64,000 nt of DNA from assembly GCA_008921705.1 (NCBI GenBank), contig VFFE01007073.1:114370-178369 (forward strand), read 5' to 3'. The position numbers and the translations under genes were made by a program. This DNA comes from Burhinus oedicnemus (lineage: Eukaryota; Chordata; Aves; Charadriiformes; Burhinidae). Positions 43,301 to 50,889 of the stretch are shown in pieces (positions within the stretch are counted from its first letter, which is position 1; each line of letters starts with the position of its first letter). Below the pieces are notes generated by a model. It had not been told where the DNA came from. It saw nothing but the letters and a program-made list of their open reading frames with translations, and searched no databases.

Positions 43301-46300
43301 TACTTTATCTCCCAGGAGTGCAAAGAGGGTAAACTCAGACTTGAACAAGCAGTGCTCACTCTGTGGCCTCACTAAGGCTCATACCTCCTTGTTCCAGACC
43401 AGACCTTGTGTCACAGAAGAGGTTTACTGGCTGCTTCTGCAAAGAATGAACTATATACCTCTGCTTTGATTCTTTTTTTAGTTTTTCTTTTTTTTTTTTT
43501 TTTCTCCAGGCTACCTCACCTCACCAGTCCCAGCACTCCACAGTGGACGTTGGGCAGCTTCATGACCCCCAGACATACACCCAGCATGCTATCCAGGTGC
43601 AGCACATCCAGGTCACAGAGCCATCACCAGCAACACAGTCATCACAGGTATTTCAGTCTTCTCTTGCAGGCAATGTTTTCCCTAGCAGTCTGCTCAGCTG
43701 GCATATTATATGTGCTGGTGCAGGAGATAAAGACTTGTCTATGTCATCTAAAGGAGCACACATGAAAAGGCTCTCACATGAACATCTCTTGAGATCATCA
43801 AGTAGTTCCCAGATGTTCCTAGGGTCTATGGGGGCGTTTTGTTGTGGTTTTGTGCAGGTTTTTTGTTTGGGTTTGTTGGTTGGGTTTTTTTTTTCCCCTA
43901 ACTGTATATAAGGTAGAAATAAGTGGCTGGGAACAGAAAAATTTGCAGCTTTAATAAAGTTAGCCAATTGAAAGATGTAAATAGAAACTGGCATTCCTCA
44001 AATGTTTGGAGCTCAGCTCTTCAATGCACTTGGGTAGTGTTTAGCCTCTCATCTCAGTTCTCTGCCACAGACTTGCGATGTAACCTTTGGCATGCAACAT
44101 CTCTACTTCAGTTTCCCTATCTCTGCTTACTAACCATAGAGTGAAGCAAGCAGGAGAGGGAGGAGAGCTTTGCAGTTCTTGTGCTTGATATGCTATAGAA
44201 CCTGCTGCCTGCCCCCGTGTTTTCTCTTAAGAAGGGTGTTTGTAACAGAATGGAGGTATGCAATCTTTAGTACACTGAGAACAAATACCTTTTTTTTTTT
44301 TTTTTCTTTCCTAGGTTGGTGGTCAGCCTCTGAGTCCCTCATCACAACAATCTCAGCAGGAACTCAGCCCCTCGCAGATGCAGACAACTACATCGACACC
44401 AAACCAAGCCCTGCAGCAGCAGCAAGGGTCTTCAGTTCAGCACACATATCTTCCCAGCACATGGAACTCATTTCGGAGCTATTGTAGGTGTCACTAGTAG
44501 TCTGACTAGTGTGTGGGACTAGTATGTGCTCCATTTCTTCAGCTACCAACGGGGATAGTATTTTTAGAGCTCATTAAGTTTCGTGATTAATATTCATAGA
44601 GGTCTAAGAAGATAAATGGTTTCAGACAAATGAAAATGGTTGGACTAGCTGTTCTGCTGTAGGTCTGTAATTATCTGTTATGTGGTTTGGGCAGACAGAC
44701 TGGGCTGCTTTATTCCAAGGAACTTGGATTCAGCAAGTATCCATTTGTTGGACAGTATCTTGTTCAAATTTGGATGGATGCTTGAAAGAATCATACAGAA
44801 GATGAGCGTGACATGAAATGATTTCTCACGTCCATGCAGGTCTGGATGGTAATTTAATGATTTCTTGGGCGAGAACAGGATATGTTGTCTAGGTGTGAAT
44901 TGCCAAATCTGCAGCTGATGTTAGCTGGCATAATTCTGTTGAGGTCTGTAGAGTTTTACAAGGCTTTGCAGTACCAGAATTTCTATTCAAAAACCCACTG
45001 TTTCAGGCTTCGAATCTTACTGATGTAAGACACTATATTTCAAGGTGGTCTTTGAGTTTGACTGAAGGTCTTGATTCTCCAATTTCCATTTTTTTAGCAT
45101 CTGAGATTCAGATGATGACCATTCCCCAAGGCCAGTATGTGATCACAGAGACTGCTGTAGGCACACCGGTCACCACTGTCAACACAGGGCAAGTGAAAGC
45201 AGTTACTCAGGTAAGGAAAACAATCATGGCCTTTTTTTTTTTTTTTTTTTTTTCATCCAGAATAATGTATCAGGCTTAAAGCCTTTAGTTTGAAGGTTAA
45301 AGGAATGCCAAAGTGATGACTGGGGCACAGACAGTAGAGAATAATGGTGTACATAAAGAGGCCTGGACTGTGTAGTCCAAAAGGGCACTGGCTTTCTGTA
45401 ATAACTGTAATGAGTTCCCTGCTGGGTAGAATGTATAGGCAAAACAGCTAAGAAATGATATGATGTGTCATAAGCTAAGGAGAAAAGTGCTACTGTTCAA
45501 ACCTTGAAATGTTGTCAACTTGAGGTTACAGAAGGCAGGAAATCTCATAAGCTTCAAGGAAAAGATCTGGTTTTTTTTCTGAAGTAGCATCATACTCCTT
45601 TATGTGGTGATTACAAATACTTTTCTGCATCTAGCATTTACTTGGCCTGTGCTCTCTGGCCCTTGTGTGTTTGAAGTGTTCACTTAACCACATTCACAGG
45701 ACAAGGTATGACTTAGTGGTATCAAATAGTCCTAAAAATATTTATGACTAAGCTGTATTTCAGAACAGTTTCTGGAAACATTTTGATAGCTTTCTGTTAT
45801 CGGTAGGATTACAAAATAACAAGAGTTACTGCTATCTTACCTAGTAAGCAGTCCAGCATAAGGAGGCAGGCCGTTGTGCTGCATTGATATTGGATGCTGG
45901 AAATCCAACTTTTGCTAGAACATGTGGAAAATGGAAAAACTTTCAGAATAGTTATATTAAAGGTAGCTATTGTGTGATAAGTTTAACCATTTGTAAGTTA
46001 ACCAAATGCAAAGTAGTCCAATGTGCTTCAAAACTAAGGACAAGGGTTATGTTGCTCTCAAATGCGTTTAAATGAAATACAACTTAACTTCAAAGTTCCT
46101 TGTTCATTCCAAAATGTCTTCCAGCACAGCAACAGGAAAGTTACAGACTATCAAAACATAGAAGTTACAGAAGATGCAACAATTATTACTTGTTTTTTTT
46201 ATATTCCCCATGCAGACTCACTATGTGATATCTGAAGGTCAGCCCGATCTGGATGTCAAACAAAACTCTTCACTCTCCAGCGAGGTACAGGTTGGTGTTT

Positions 46301-46452
46301 CCCAGCCACCAGCCCACACGGATACCTTGGAATCGCAAACAAACAGCCAGCAGCAAACCACTCAGTACATAATCACTACAACCACCAACGGGAACGGCGG
46401 CAGTGAAGTGCACATCACTAAACCAAGAACTTTCTCAGCAGAACATGAATGA
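12982..46452 (+). CDS. PRDM10: PRDM10, PR domain zinc finger protein 10 (gene span, 23 coding exons)
   Basis: Nuclear DNA-binding transcription regulator of the PRDM family. In mammals it is needed for early development, directs FLCN expression and is fused in some soft-tissue tumours. Joining the exons below gives about 1,206 residues from the first ATG, or 1,198 from the in-frame ATG at 13006. Order of parts: acidic run about 182-205, C-x2-C-x7-C-x2-H knuckle 217-231, PR domain about 239-355, first C2H2 finger 399-419, AT-hook-like basic segment 430-453, nine more C2H2 fingers between 569 and 894, then a Gln/Thr-rich activation-type tail. Every exon keeps phase. All introns are GT-AG except the one after exon 2, which is GC-AG. 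A TAG stop at 12967-12969 lies in frame upstream of the first ATG. NFRKB follows on the same strand. Beyond the repeats listed, I see no nested gene in the introns. Confidence 0.97.
13740..13865 (+). repeat. MIR-type SINE remnant
   Basis: The block near 13760-13785 (ttatctgtacaatgggata) and the 'tatttgcagagtgctc' block further on follow the order of the MIR 3' half, where a 'catctgtaaaatggggata' box precedes a 'gtaaagcgctt' box. It is old and diverged. Confidence 0.45.
14927..15091 (+). CDS. PRDM10: PRDM10 coding exon 2
   Basis: 55 codons (residues 32-86) starting [10 protein letters not shown] and ending HPVEATQ, the conserved N-terminal region. The acceptor is ttccag. The donor is CAG|gcatgt, a GC-type 5' splice site; using the GT at 15096 instead would break phase with exon 3. 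Confidence 0.95.
16455..16515 (+). repeat. MIR-type SINE 3' tail
   Basis: The stretch starting tcttgtaaagcactttaag, followed by a 'gatgaaaagtgccacataaat' type block, matches the end of MIR-like amniote SINEs. It lies in the intron before PRDM10 coding exon 3. Confidence 0.45.
16722..16781 (+). CDS. PRDM10: PRDM10 coding exon 3
   Basis: Twenty codons (residues 87-106, [14 protein letters not shown]...), phase 0 at both ends, acceptor gtctag and donor gtaaga. It matches the conserved N-terminal segment of vertebrate PRDM10. Confidence 0.95.
19572..19691 (+). CDS. PRDM10: PRDM10 coding exon 4
   Basis: Forty codons (residues 107-146) containing the conserved [20 protein letters not shown] stretch. 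Phase 0 at both ends, donor gtaagt. Confidence 0.95.
20694..20901 (+). CDS. PRDM10: PRDM10 coding exon 5 (acidic region)
   Basis: Residues 147-215 plus one base of a split Trp codon. It encodes an almost pure Glu/Asp run of about 24 residues followed by [16 protein letters not shown]. The 208-nt length pairs with the 242-nt exon 6 to restore phase. Confidence 0.95.
21285..21526 (+). CDS. PRDM10: PRDM10 coding exon 6 (zinc knuckle, start of PR domain)
   Basis: Residues 216-296. It opens with WCEEC...C..H, a Cys/His knuckle preceding the PR domain, then runs into the PR fold ([18 protein letters not shown]...). The PR domain is a SET-like fold; no catalytic activity is firmly established for this member. 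Confidence 0.96.
22557..22760 (+). CDS. PRDM10: PRDM10 coding exon 7 (PR domain core)
   Basis: 68 codons (residues 297-364) with the conserved [20 protein letters not shown] segment and [11 protein letters not shown]. Acceptor ctacag, donor gtatgg, phase 0. Confidence 0.96.
24792..24864 (+). CDS. PRDM10: PRDM10 coding exon 8 (end of PR domain)
   Basis: 73 nt starting [14 protein letters not shown], the end of the PR domain and linker. Phase 1 at its 3' end, donor gtaact. It joins exon 9 through a split Val codon. Confidence 0.95.
25519..25636 (+). CDS. PRDM10: PRDM10 coding exon 9 (first C2H2 finger)
   Basis: It encodes the isolated first zinc finger (residues 399-419; C-x2-C-x12-H-x3-H, CYECNRRF...), separated from the main finger array by the basic segment of exon 10. 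It ends two bases into an Arg codon. Confidence 0.95.
26591..26720 (+). CDS. PRDM10: PRDM10 coding exon 10 (AT-hook-like basic segment)
   Basis: It begins with alternating Arg-Gly ([11 protein letters not shown]) and continues into RRPGRPPKF, whose GRP core resembles an AT-hook. The element suggests minor-groove DNA contact between finger 1 and the finger array. Donor gtattt, phase 0. Confidence 0.95.
28866..29093 (+). CDS. PRDM10: PRDM10 coding exon 11 (Gln-rich linker)
   Basis: 76 codons (residues 472-547), low complexity and Gln-rich, ending in the basic [10 protein letters not shown] just before the microexon. Acceptor ttcag, donor gtaagc. Confidence 0.94.
29908..30008. repeat. Palindromic MITE-like element
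   Basis: 101 bp bounded by perfect 10-bp inverted repeats, GAGCCAAATT at 29908-29917 and AATTTGGCTC at 29999-30008. The repeats continue imperfectly inward (ttgccctcag). This form resembles old palindromic interspersed repeats common in amniotes. No coding capacity. It lies in the intron after PRDM10 coding exon 11. Confidence 0.55.
31256..31307. repeat. C9-T43 homopolymer tract
   Basis: A run of nine C (31256-31264) followed directly by 43 T (31265-31307), in the intron before the PRDM10 microexon. It may be a poly(A) tail of a minus-strand retrocopy or a simple slippage tract; no retrocopy body is recognisable next to it. Its length is prone to sequencing error. Confidence 0.8.
31913..31924 (+). 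CDS. PRDM10: PRDM10 coding exon 12 (12-nt microexon)
   Basis: Only 12 nt, encoding LELQ (residues 548-551). It lies between a pyrimidine-rich acceptor ending ctgctcag and the strong donor CAG|gtaggt. The mammalian protein as I recall it reads ...KRIRLELQNAALQ..., so the four residues fit exactly between exons 11 and 13. In-frame skipping would be possible because both sides are phase 0. Confidence 0.88.
32588..32680 (+). repeat. MIR-type SINE remnant
   Basis: It contains the order 'gtgtgactt', then 'cccattgtctcc', then 'cacttgtaaaatggag', as in the MIR core and 3' part. Diverged, in a PRDM10 intron. Confidence 0.45.
34245..34325 (+). repeat. MIR-type SINE 3' fragment
   Basis: The piece 'tccccttctgtataatggag' followed by 'acagtagctataa' matches the MIR box. 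It lies about 115-195 bp upstream of PRDM10 coding exon 13. Confidence 0.4.
34439..34786 (+). CDS. PRDM10: PRDM10 coding exon 13 (fingers 2-5)
   Basis: The longest exon (116 codons, residues 552-667). It holds C2H2 fingers at 569-589, 599-619, 627-647 and the first half of the finger at 655-676. Linkers are not the classical TGEKP type. Acceptor tttcag, donor gtgaga. Confidence 0.97.
36607..36762 (+). CDS. PRDM10: PRDM10 coding exon 14 (fingers 5-7)
   Basis: 52 codons (residues 668-719) completing finger 5 (VKKHVRSFH), then finger 6 (683-703) and the first half of finger 7 (711 onward). Fingers are split by introns, which argues against a recent retrotransposed array. Confidence 0.97.
37797..37976 (+). 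CDS. PRDM10: PRDM10 coding exon 15 (fingers 7-8)
   Basis: 60 codons (residues 720-779). It finishes finger 7 (HMQRMH), has a basic linker ([18 protein letters not shown]) that could serve as a nuclear localisation signal, then starts finger 8 at Cys766. Confidence 0.96.
38759..38869 (+). CDS. PRDM10: PRDM10 coding exon 16 (fingers 8-9)
   Basis: 37 codons (residues 780-816). It ends finger 8 (NHLSKRH), carries the linker [18 protein letters not shown], and starts finger 9 at Cys811. Donor gtatgt. Confidence 0.96.
39963..40163 (+). CDS. PRDM10: PRDM10 coding exon 17 (fingers 9-10)
   Basis: 67 codons (residues 817-883). It ends finger 9 (HILKNH at 827-832), then a Pro-rich linker, then the Cys pair of finger 10 (CPHC from 873). 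Confidence 0.96.
40752..40895 (+). CDS. PRDM10: PRDM10 coding exon 18 (end of finger 10)
   Basis: 48 codons (residues 884-931). The final His pair (HIRKKH) closes the array; the remainder is Thr/Val-rich, the start of the activation-type tail. Donor gtaagg. Confidence 0.96.
42047..42217 (+). CDS. PRDM10: PRDM10 coding exon 19
   Basis: 57 codons (residues 932-988), [16 protein letters not shown]..., with YIPVSQ and a Gln-rich end (QLQVVQVAQ). Phase 0, donor gtgagt. Confidence 0.95.
43158..43345 (+). repeat. tRNA-headed MIR-type SINE
   Basis: This is the best-preserved SINE here. An A-box-like motif (tggcccagtggtt, 43162-43174) and a B-box-like motif (gatttgagtcc, 43203-43213) form the tRNA-derived head. 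The MIR-type core follows (gtctgccacagac, then ggcaagtcctttcc). It lies in the intron before PRDM10 coding exon 20. Confidence 0.6.
43510..43647 (+). CDS. PRDM10: PRDM10 coding exon 20
   Basis: 46 codons (residues 989-1034), Gln/His-rich ([10 protein letters not shown]). It lies just after a long T-rich tract that forms its polypyrimidine signal. Confidence 0.94.
44055..44150 (+). repeat. MIR-type SINE remnant
   Basis: The order 'ctctgccacagacttgc', 'gtaacctttggca', 'cttcagtttccctatct' follows the MIR core. It lies about 900 bp after the previous copy, in the next PRDM10 intron. Confidence 0.5.
44315..44483 (+). CDS. PRDM10: PRDM10 coding exon 21
   Basis: 169 nt of Ser/Gln-rich tail with a short QQQQ run and conserved [17 protein letters not shown]. 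It ends one base into a Ser codon. Confidence 0.94.
45098..45210 (+). CDS. PRDM10: PRDM10 coding exon 22
   Basis: 113 nt completing the split Ser codon, then [17 protein letters not shown] and a Thr/Val-rich stretch. Donor gtaagg, phase 0; it is followed by a T-rich run in the intron. Confidence 0.94.
46216..46452 (+). CDS. PRDM10: PRDM10 coding exon 23 (C terminus)
   Basis: 78 codons and the TGA at 46450-46452 (residues 1129-1206). It contains the conserved [20 protein letters not shown] and SEVHITKP motifs. After SEVHITKP the frame continues for eight residues (RTFSAEHE), which I do not recall from the mammalian protein. Confidence 0.95.
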   Translation, partial: THYVISEGQPDLDVKQNSSLSSEVQVGVSQPPAHTDTLESQTNSQQQTTQYIITTTTNGNGGSEVHITKPRTFSAEHE

Positions 46453-49400
46453 AGAAGCCTCGCGGTGCCACCTGCTTCTATTTGTCACCTCCCCAAAAAG
46501 CCCAGATATATGGAGCTCAATATGTTTTAAAGTATATGCTTACTTCAACTAAAATCTTGGAGCTCTTCTTAATGCTTTAAGAGGGTTTAAGTCCCCAGTG
46601 ACTGTGAAGAAGTACCCTCAAAATCCTTCTGGGATGCTATTTTATGCAGCTTTTAACAAAAAGAATGCGGAGAAGTGAAACCTCTGCTTGCTCTGGACTT
46701 TATTTTTGGCATGTCTGCTGACCCTTATTTTTTCCTTTTTTGGAAGTGTCTCCAGTAAACTTTTAATTTCAATTGTATGGGAAAAAGCTTGCCTAACTGA
46801 AGGTTAACTGGCAGGTTATGTCGTATGTATATTTTTAATAGGAGCCGTTAAACAGGAGGACATCATGTAAATTGCCAGAATATGGTAGAACTGTCTCTTT
46901 GTTTCAGCAGCCAAGGTGAAAGGGAATATACCAGCTCAATGTGAGCAGACTGCCTGGCGAAAAAGAGCAGCAGCAGCACAAAAGCAGTAGCTCCTTGCAT
47001 ACGTGTGCGGGGATGGGTATAACAATGAAGCTGTGAAGATGCGTTGAAGCAGTCCATTAAATTATTATTTTTTTCAGCCCTCGAACTGTTTACATGCTGC
47101 CTGCCCTGCCCTACTTTACCAGGCAGTGCCAGCAAGAATGAAAAGTGCAGTCTTAAACCCGTGTTGTGCGGAACAAACTGATCCAAATCACAGTAGCACA
47201 TAAGGGTTGTACAGAGCCACTGTTATCTCTCTTCCCCTCCAGCATTTGCAGGGAAAATCACCTTTTCGCCTGTAAACAAAAAAGGCTCAGCTTAGCCTGC
47301 AAAGCAGCTTCTGCTGTGACCTAGAGAGAGTTGTGCCAGGAGAAAATGAGGGTACAGGAGCACACCTCTGAAGAGGCAGGGTAGTTGTCTGTTGCCACCT
47401 CGAAGTGGACGTATTTTTCCCCTTGAAGACTGGATGGAGAGCTGGTTACTCCGATTTTCCAAATAACCTTGTTAACAATGCACTGTAATTCCTTTGGACA
47501 GTTCCATAAAATGACCAGCTCTGGACTCGGGAAACAGACAAGAAACATGCTAGTGGACCACTATTTATGGGACACAGCAAGCCATCTGCGAGGGTTGTCT
47601 GCTTTTTTAGACCTGGTCTATGTGCAGAATTCATGTTACATTTAGGGACCAGGAGAAAGGGAAAGAAAAGGTTTATCTTTTAAGGCAGTGTAATTTTTTT
47701 TTTTTCCTTACATAATTCTTCTTCACAGGTCTTGTTGGTTGGTTATTCTGGTATTTGTGAGAACATGACAACTCCATTGACTCCTGATGGGATATGCTGG
47801 TTATGTCTAAACCTCCTTTCACTGCCTGAAAACCCATCCCAGAATGTCTGTGCATAATAGGATACACTTATTTATAAAACAAAAGCAAAGAAGGATGTTT
47901 TGTCTTAATGGCCCTTGAGACTGAAGAACTGAGAGAGGGTTGGTTTTGGTTTTTTTTTGATTAGTTTTCTCTCGTGCTGCATTGAGTGTGAATGCGGGAC
48001 TCTTTCGCATAAGTATTCCCACGGATATAGATGAGGATTACCCGTGTGAGTTCAGCACTACAGATGTTCACAGGTTGTGGTATCTCTTAGACGTGAGAGA
48101 ACTTCACACTCGGACTGGACAAGAGGAAGTCTGGTTCCTTGCAGGTAAAGCCTTGTGGCAGGTATTGGTTCAGTAATTAACATACCTGTTAATACAGTGT
48201 GGAAATAGTGATCATGCGTGATGAGATAAATCAGATTAAAAATACTGGCCAGCTCAGATCTGTTTTGAGGTAGTTTTGAAATGACTCGCCAAAATGCCGA
48301 TTAACTTGTTCCTGGGATTTCACTTCTCTTGCCGTACCATGATACTGGGACATTAACGAGATGGGTAAAGTTAATGAGGACGAGAGCTCCTGTTTAGTCA
48401 AGTGCAGTGATGAGTGTCTTTAAATTCAGTGGATTTGGGAGCCCATCGGCTTCAGCAGCGTGGCCAAGTGACTGCAGTTCCCGCTAATTCATCTGGCGTG
48501 TTGCTGAGTGCTTCTGAATTACGATGTTGGGCGTTGAGATGTTGTTCATGTGGGAGAAGAGACAGGAGATTTTTGTCTTGGCTTTCTTCAGGCTGCTAGG
48601 TGATTTAATAACGAGTCAAAAAATGGTATGAGTAATAGGAAAATAGGAGACTTGGAAATGGGGTATTCCAGATGGATACTGCTCTACAGGAGCAATGTTA
48701 AAGTCTTAAAATGTCTGTAGTCTTTATAGATGAACATTGAACTTTTCCCCCTTAATGATATTGCAGGTGTGAGGTTTAAAAGTATTTTGCTCTATTCACC
48801 TTTGTTGGAAAGGATCAGAGAATGAGGACACTGATATCAGTTGTTTAAAGCTGAAAACTATGAGGTGTTCCAGAAAACAATTTTAAAACAGCCTCTTTGA
48901 ACTCAAATCTTCCTTATCGAAGATTCTACTCTGTCCCACAGCAACAGCAGTGTACTTGGTACCCGTGTTCAGTGATTTAACCATGTCCCAAGTTAAACAA
49001 AAGCGAAAACAGCAGCCCTGAAAATGGAAATATCATGAATTTGCCTTCCCAAGTAAGGAACTACAGTGATCGCACAGTTGGCAAGGGCCTGCTTTTAGAA
49101 AGACATCAAAAAAAAAAAGAGAACAGTTTGCATGGATTTTTTTCCAATTTCTGCAGTGCAGAAGATACAACATAATTATTATTTTTTAAACCAGAGCAAC
49201 CCAAAGATCTCTCTCTTAAGTAATGTCCCATAGGAGCTTAACTCTGGAGTCCGCTCGGTGTCCTGCAAGGGCCACGTTTTGCTCGAAGATGGGTGAATGC
49301 TAACACTGTTCCTTGTAGTTTTTTTGGGTCCGATTCTGTATTTTCCTGGAGAGAAAAAAACCCAACTAAGCACCCTGAATTTGCACCTCTTGGACTGCTC

Positions 49401-49590
49401 TGCCCCTTGTCTTATTTAACTCTGTATGTTTGTTGTACATCCAGTGACTGTTACTGTGTTCATAGTCTTGTGCAACCTGGCAAGTGTTTAAAAAAAAAAA
49501 AAAACAAACAAAAACAAACCAAACAAAAAAATTCCACCACATAAAAAAACAAAACAAAAATGAAATTAATAAATCTTTCTTTTTTTTAAA
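46453..49590 (+). other. PRDM10: PRDM10 3' UTR (probable)
   Basis: About 3.1 kb with no coding exon between the PRDM10 stop and an AATAAA at 49568-49573. Earlier ATTAAA hexamers at about 47056 and 48235 could give shorter forms. An A-rich tract with CAAA repeats occupies about 49488-49560. The end lies close to the NFRKB CpG island. The extent is inferred from the poly(A) signal, not from transcript data. Confidence 0.6.
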
Positions 49591-49629
49591 AAAAACCCCA
49601 AACACTAGCGCTGACCTCTCTGTTCACTG

Positions 49630-50052
49630 GGGGCTGGGGCCTTCGCCGTGCGCGCGTTATAAACGTCGCTTGTCGCGGAGGGCGCGGTCGCGACAAGGAC
49701 AACCCCCCTTCCTTCCCCCTCCCCCCCTCCGCCGCCTCAGGGCGGGCAATGGCGGCCGCCGCTTCTCTGAGGGAAACTGCGCAGGCGCGGCGGGGCCAAG
49801 GCGAGCGCGCAAGCGCGGCGAACGGCCGCCTCCTTCCGCCTTCCGGTGCGGGCCGCGTGCGGGGGCTTCTCGCCCCCGCGGCCCAACGGTCGCCGCTGGG
49901 GCTAAGGGGACCGGCCCGGGGCCGAGGGGCCGCCCGAACCTCCGGGAGGACTCCAGCGCTGCGGAGCGGCCTGGCTGGGGAGGGGGGCTCGGGCTGCCTT
50001 CACCTCCACCAGCGGGGAGACACCGGTGTCACGCCCAGAGCCAGCGTAGCAG
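49630..50052 (+). promoter_or_regulatory. NFRKB: CpG-island promoter of NFRKB
   Basis: Very GC- and CpG-rich compared with its surroundings. It contains a TATA-like TTATAAAC at 49657-49664, a GC box near 49740, an NRF1-type TGCGCAGGCGC at 49778-49788, a second NRF1-like GCGCGCAAGCGC near 49805, an ETS-type CTTCCGG near 49840 and an ATGGCGGC (YY1-type) element at 49749. This is typical of a broadly expressed gene. Confidence 0.85.
49700..50052 (+). other. NFRKB: NFRKB noncoding exon 1
   Basis: The 5' exon ends at 50052 with GCAG|gtatga. The start is approximate. It splices to 50733, which carries the first coding exon. It contains an ATG at 49749 opening a long upstream frame (see findings). 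Confidence 0.65.
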
Positions 50053-50543
50053 GTATGAAATGCGCTTTTTCTTTTTTTTTTTTTTTTTTAATGTGTTTTC
50101 TTACCGTCCGACGCGGTTTTTAAAGGTTTATGTGGTTTTCTGTTGATTTATTCCGTGTGGTTCATGCGTTTTCCTCTCAGCCCGGAGCTGTTCGCACTTG
50201 TGCTTGAGGGGAGCAGGGCTCTTGGCCCAGTCATAGCTGCAGATTCAGCCTGAGAGAAATCCTACCTGAGACCCGCGATTCGCTTTTGCACGTTAAAAAC
50301 CACTTTCAGGATTTAGATGCAGTTTTTCGTGGTATTTGTATCTGTTGACAACAGCTCCTGCAGGTGGGAAGCGAAGTGAGATAGGTCACCTGTACTTTCC
50401 AGTCTGCCTGTGCTGGGGCATGGTACGCCCTGTCTGGTAAAGCGTTCCTCTGTGTTGCAATCAAACAGTAAATTAACACCATAACATCTTACGTATATCA
50501 CGGCCCGATTTTGTAGCTTGCGTTTGAACGACCACTTCATCAA

Positions 50544-50655
50544 ATCATAGAATGATTTGGGTTGGAAGGGACCTTTAAAGGCCATCTAGTCCAACCCCCA
50601 TGCAATGAGCAGGGACATCTTCCACTAGGTCAGGTTGCTTAGAGCCCCGTCAGCT
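50544..50655 (-). mobile_element. CR1 LINE, 5'-truncated, avian type
   Basis: Read on the minus strand, this is the classic bird CR1 3' end: the + strand shows 'atcatagaatgatttggg', then 'ttggaagggacctttaaagg' and 'ccatctagtccaac'. Only about 110 bp remain. It inserted between NFRKB exon 1 and the first coding exon, some 80 bp before the acceptor at 50731-50732, and helps identify the source as a bird. Confidence 0.9.
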
Positions 50656-50751
50656 TCTCAGCCTTTCCTCAGCTGCAGATGTACCTGGGTTTGGGATTTT
50701 TGGTTGCTGAGGGTTTTGCTGTCGTTGTTCAGGAGCGGGAGAGGGTGAAGA

Positions 50752-50889
50752 ATGGACTCTCTGGATCACATGCTGACGGACCCCCTGGAGCTGGGACCCT
50801 GTGGGGAAGGAAATGGCACACATGGCATCATGGAGGACTGTATGCTGGGTACCACCAGGGTTAGTCTGCCAGAGGACCTGCTGGAGGAC
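50752..50889 (+). CDS. NFRKB: NFRKB coding exon 1
   Basis: 46 codons, [18 protein letters not shown]..., preceded by 19 nt of 5' UTR from the acceptor at 50731-50732. It ends SLPEDLLED, the start of the DEUBAD region. Donor gtgagt. Confidence 0.96.
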
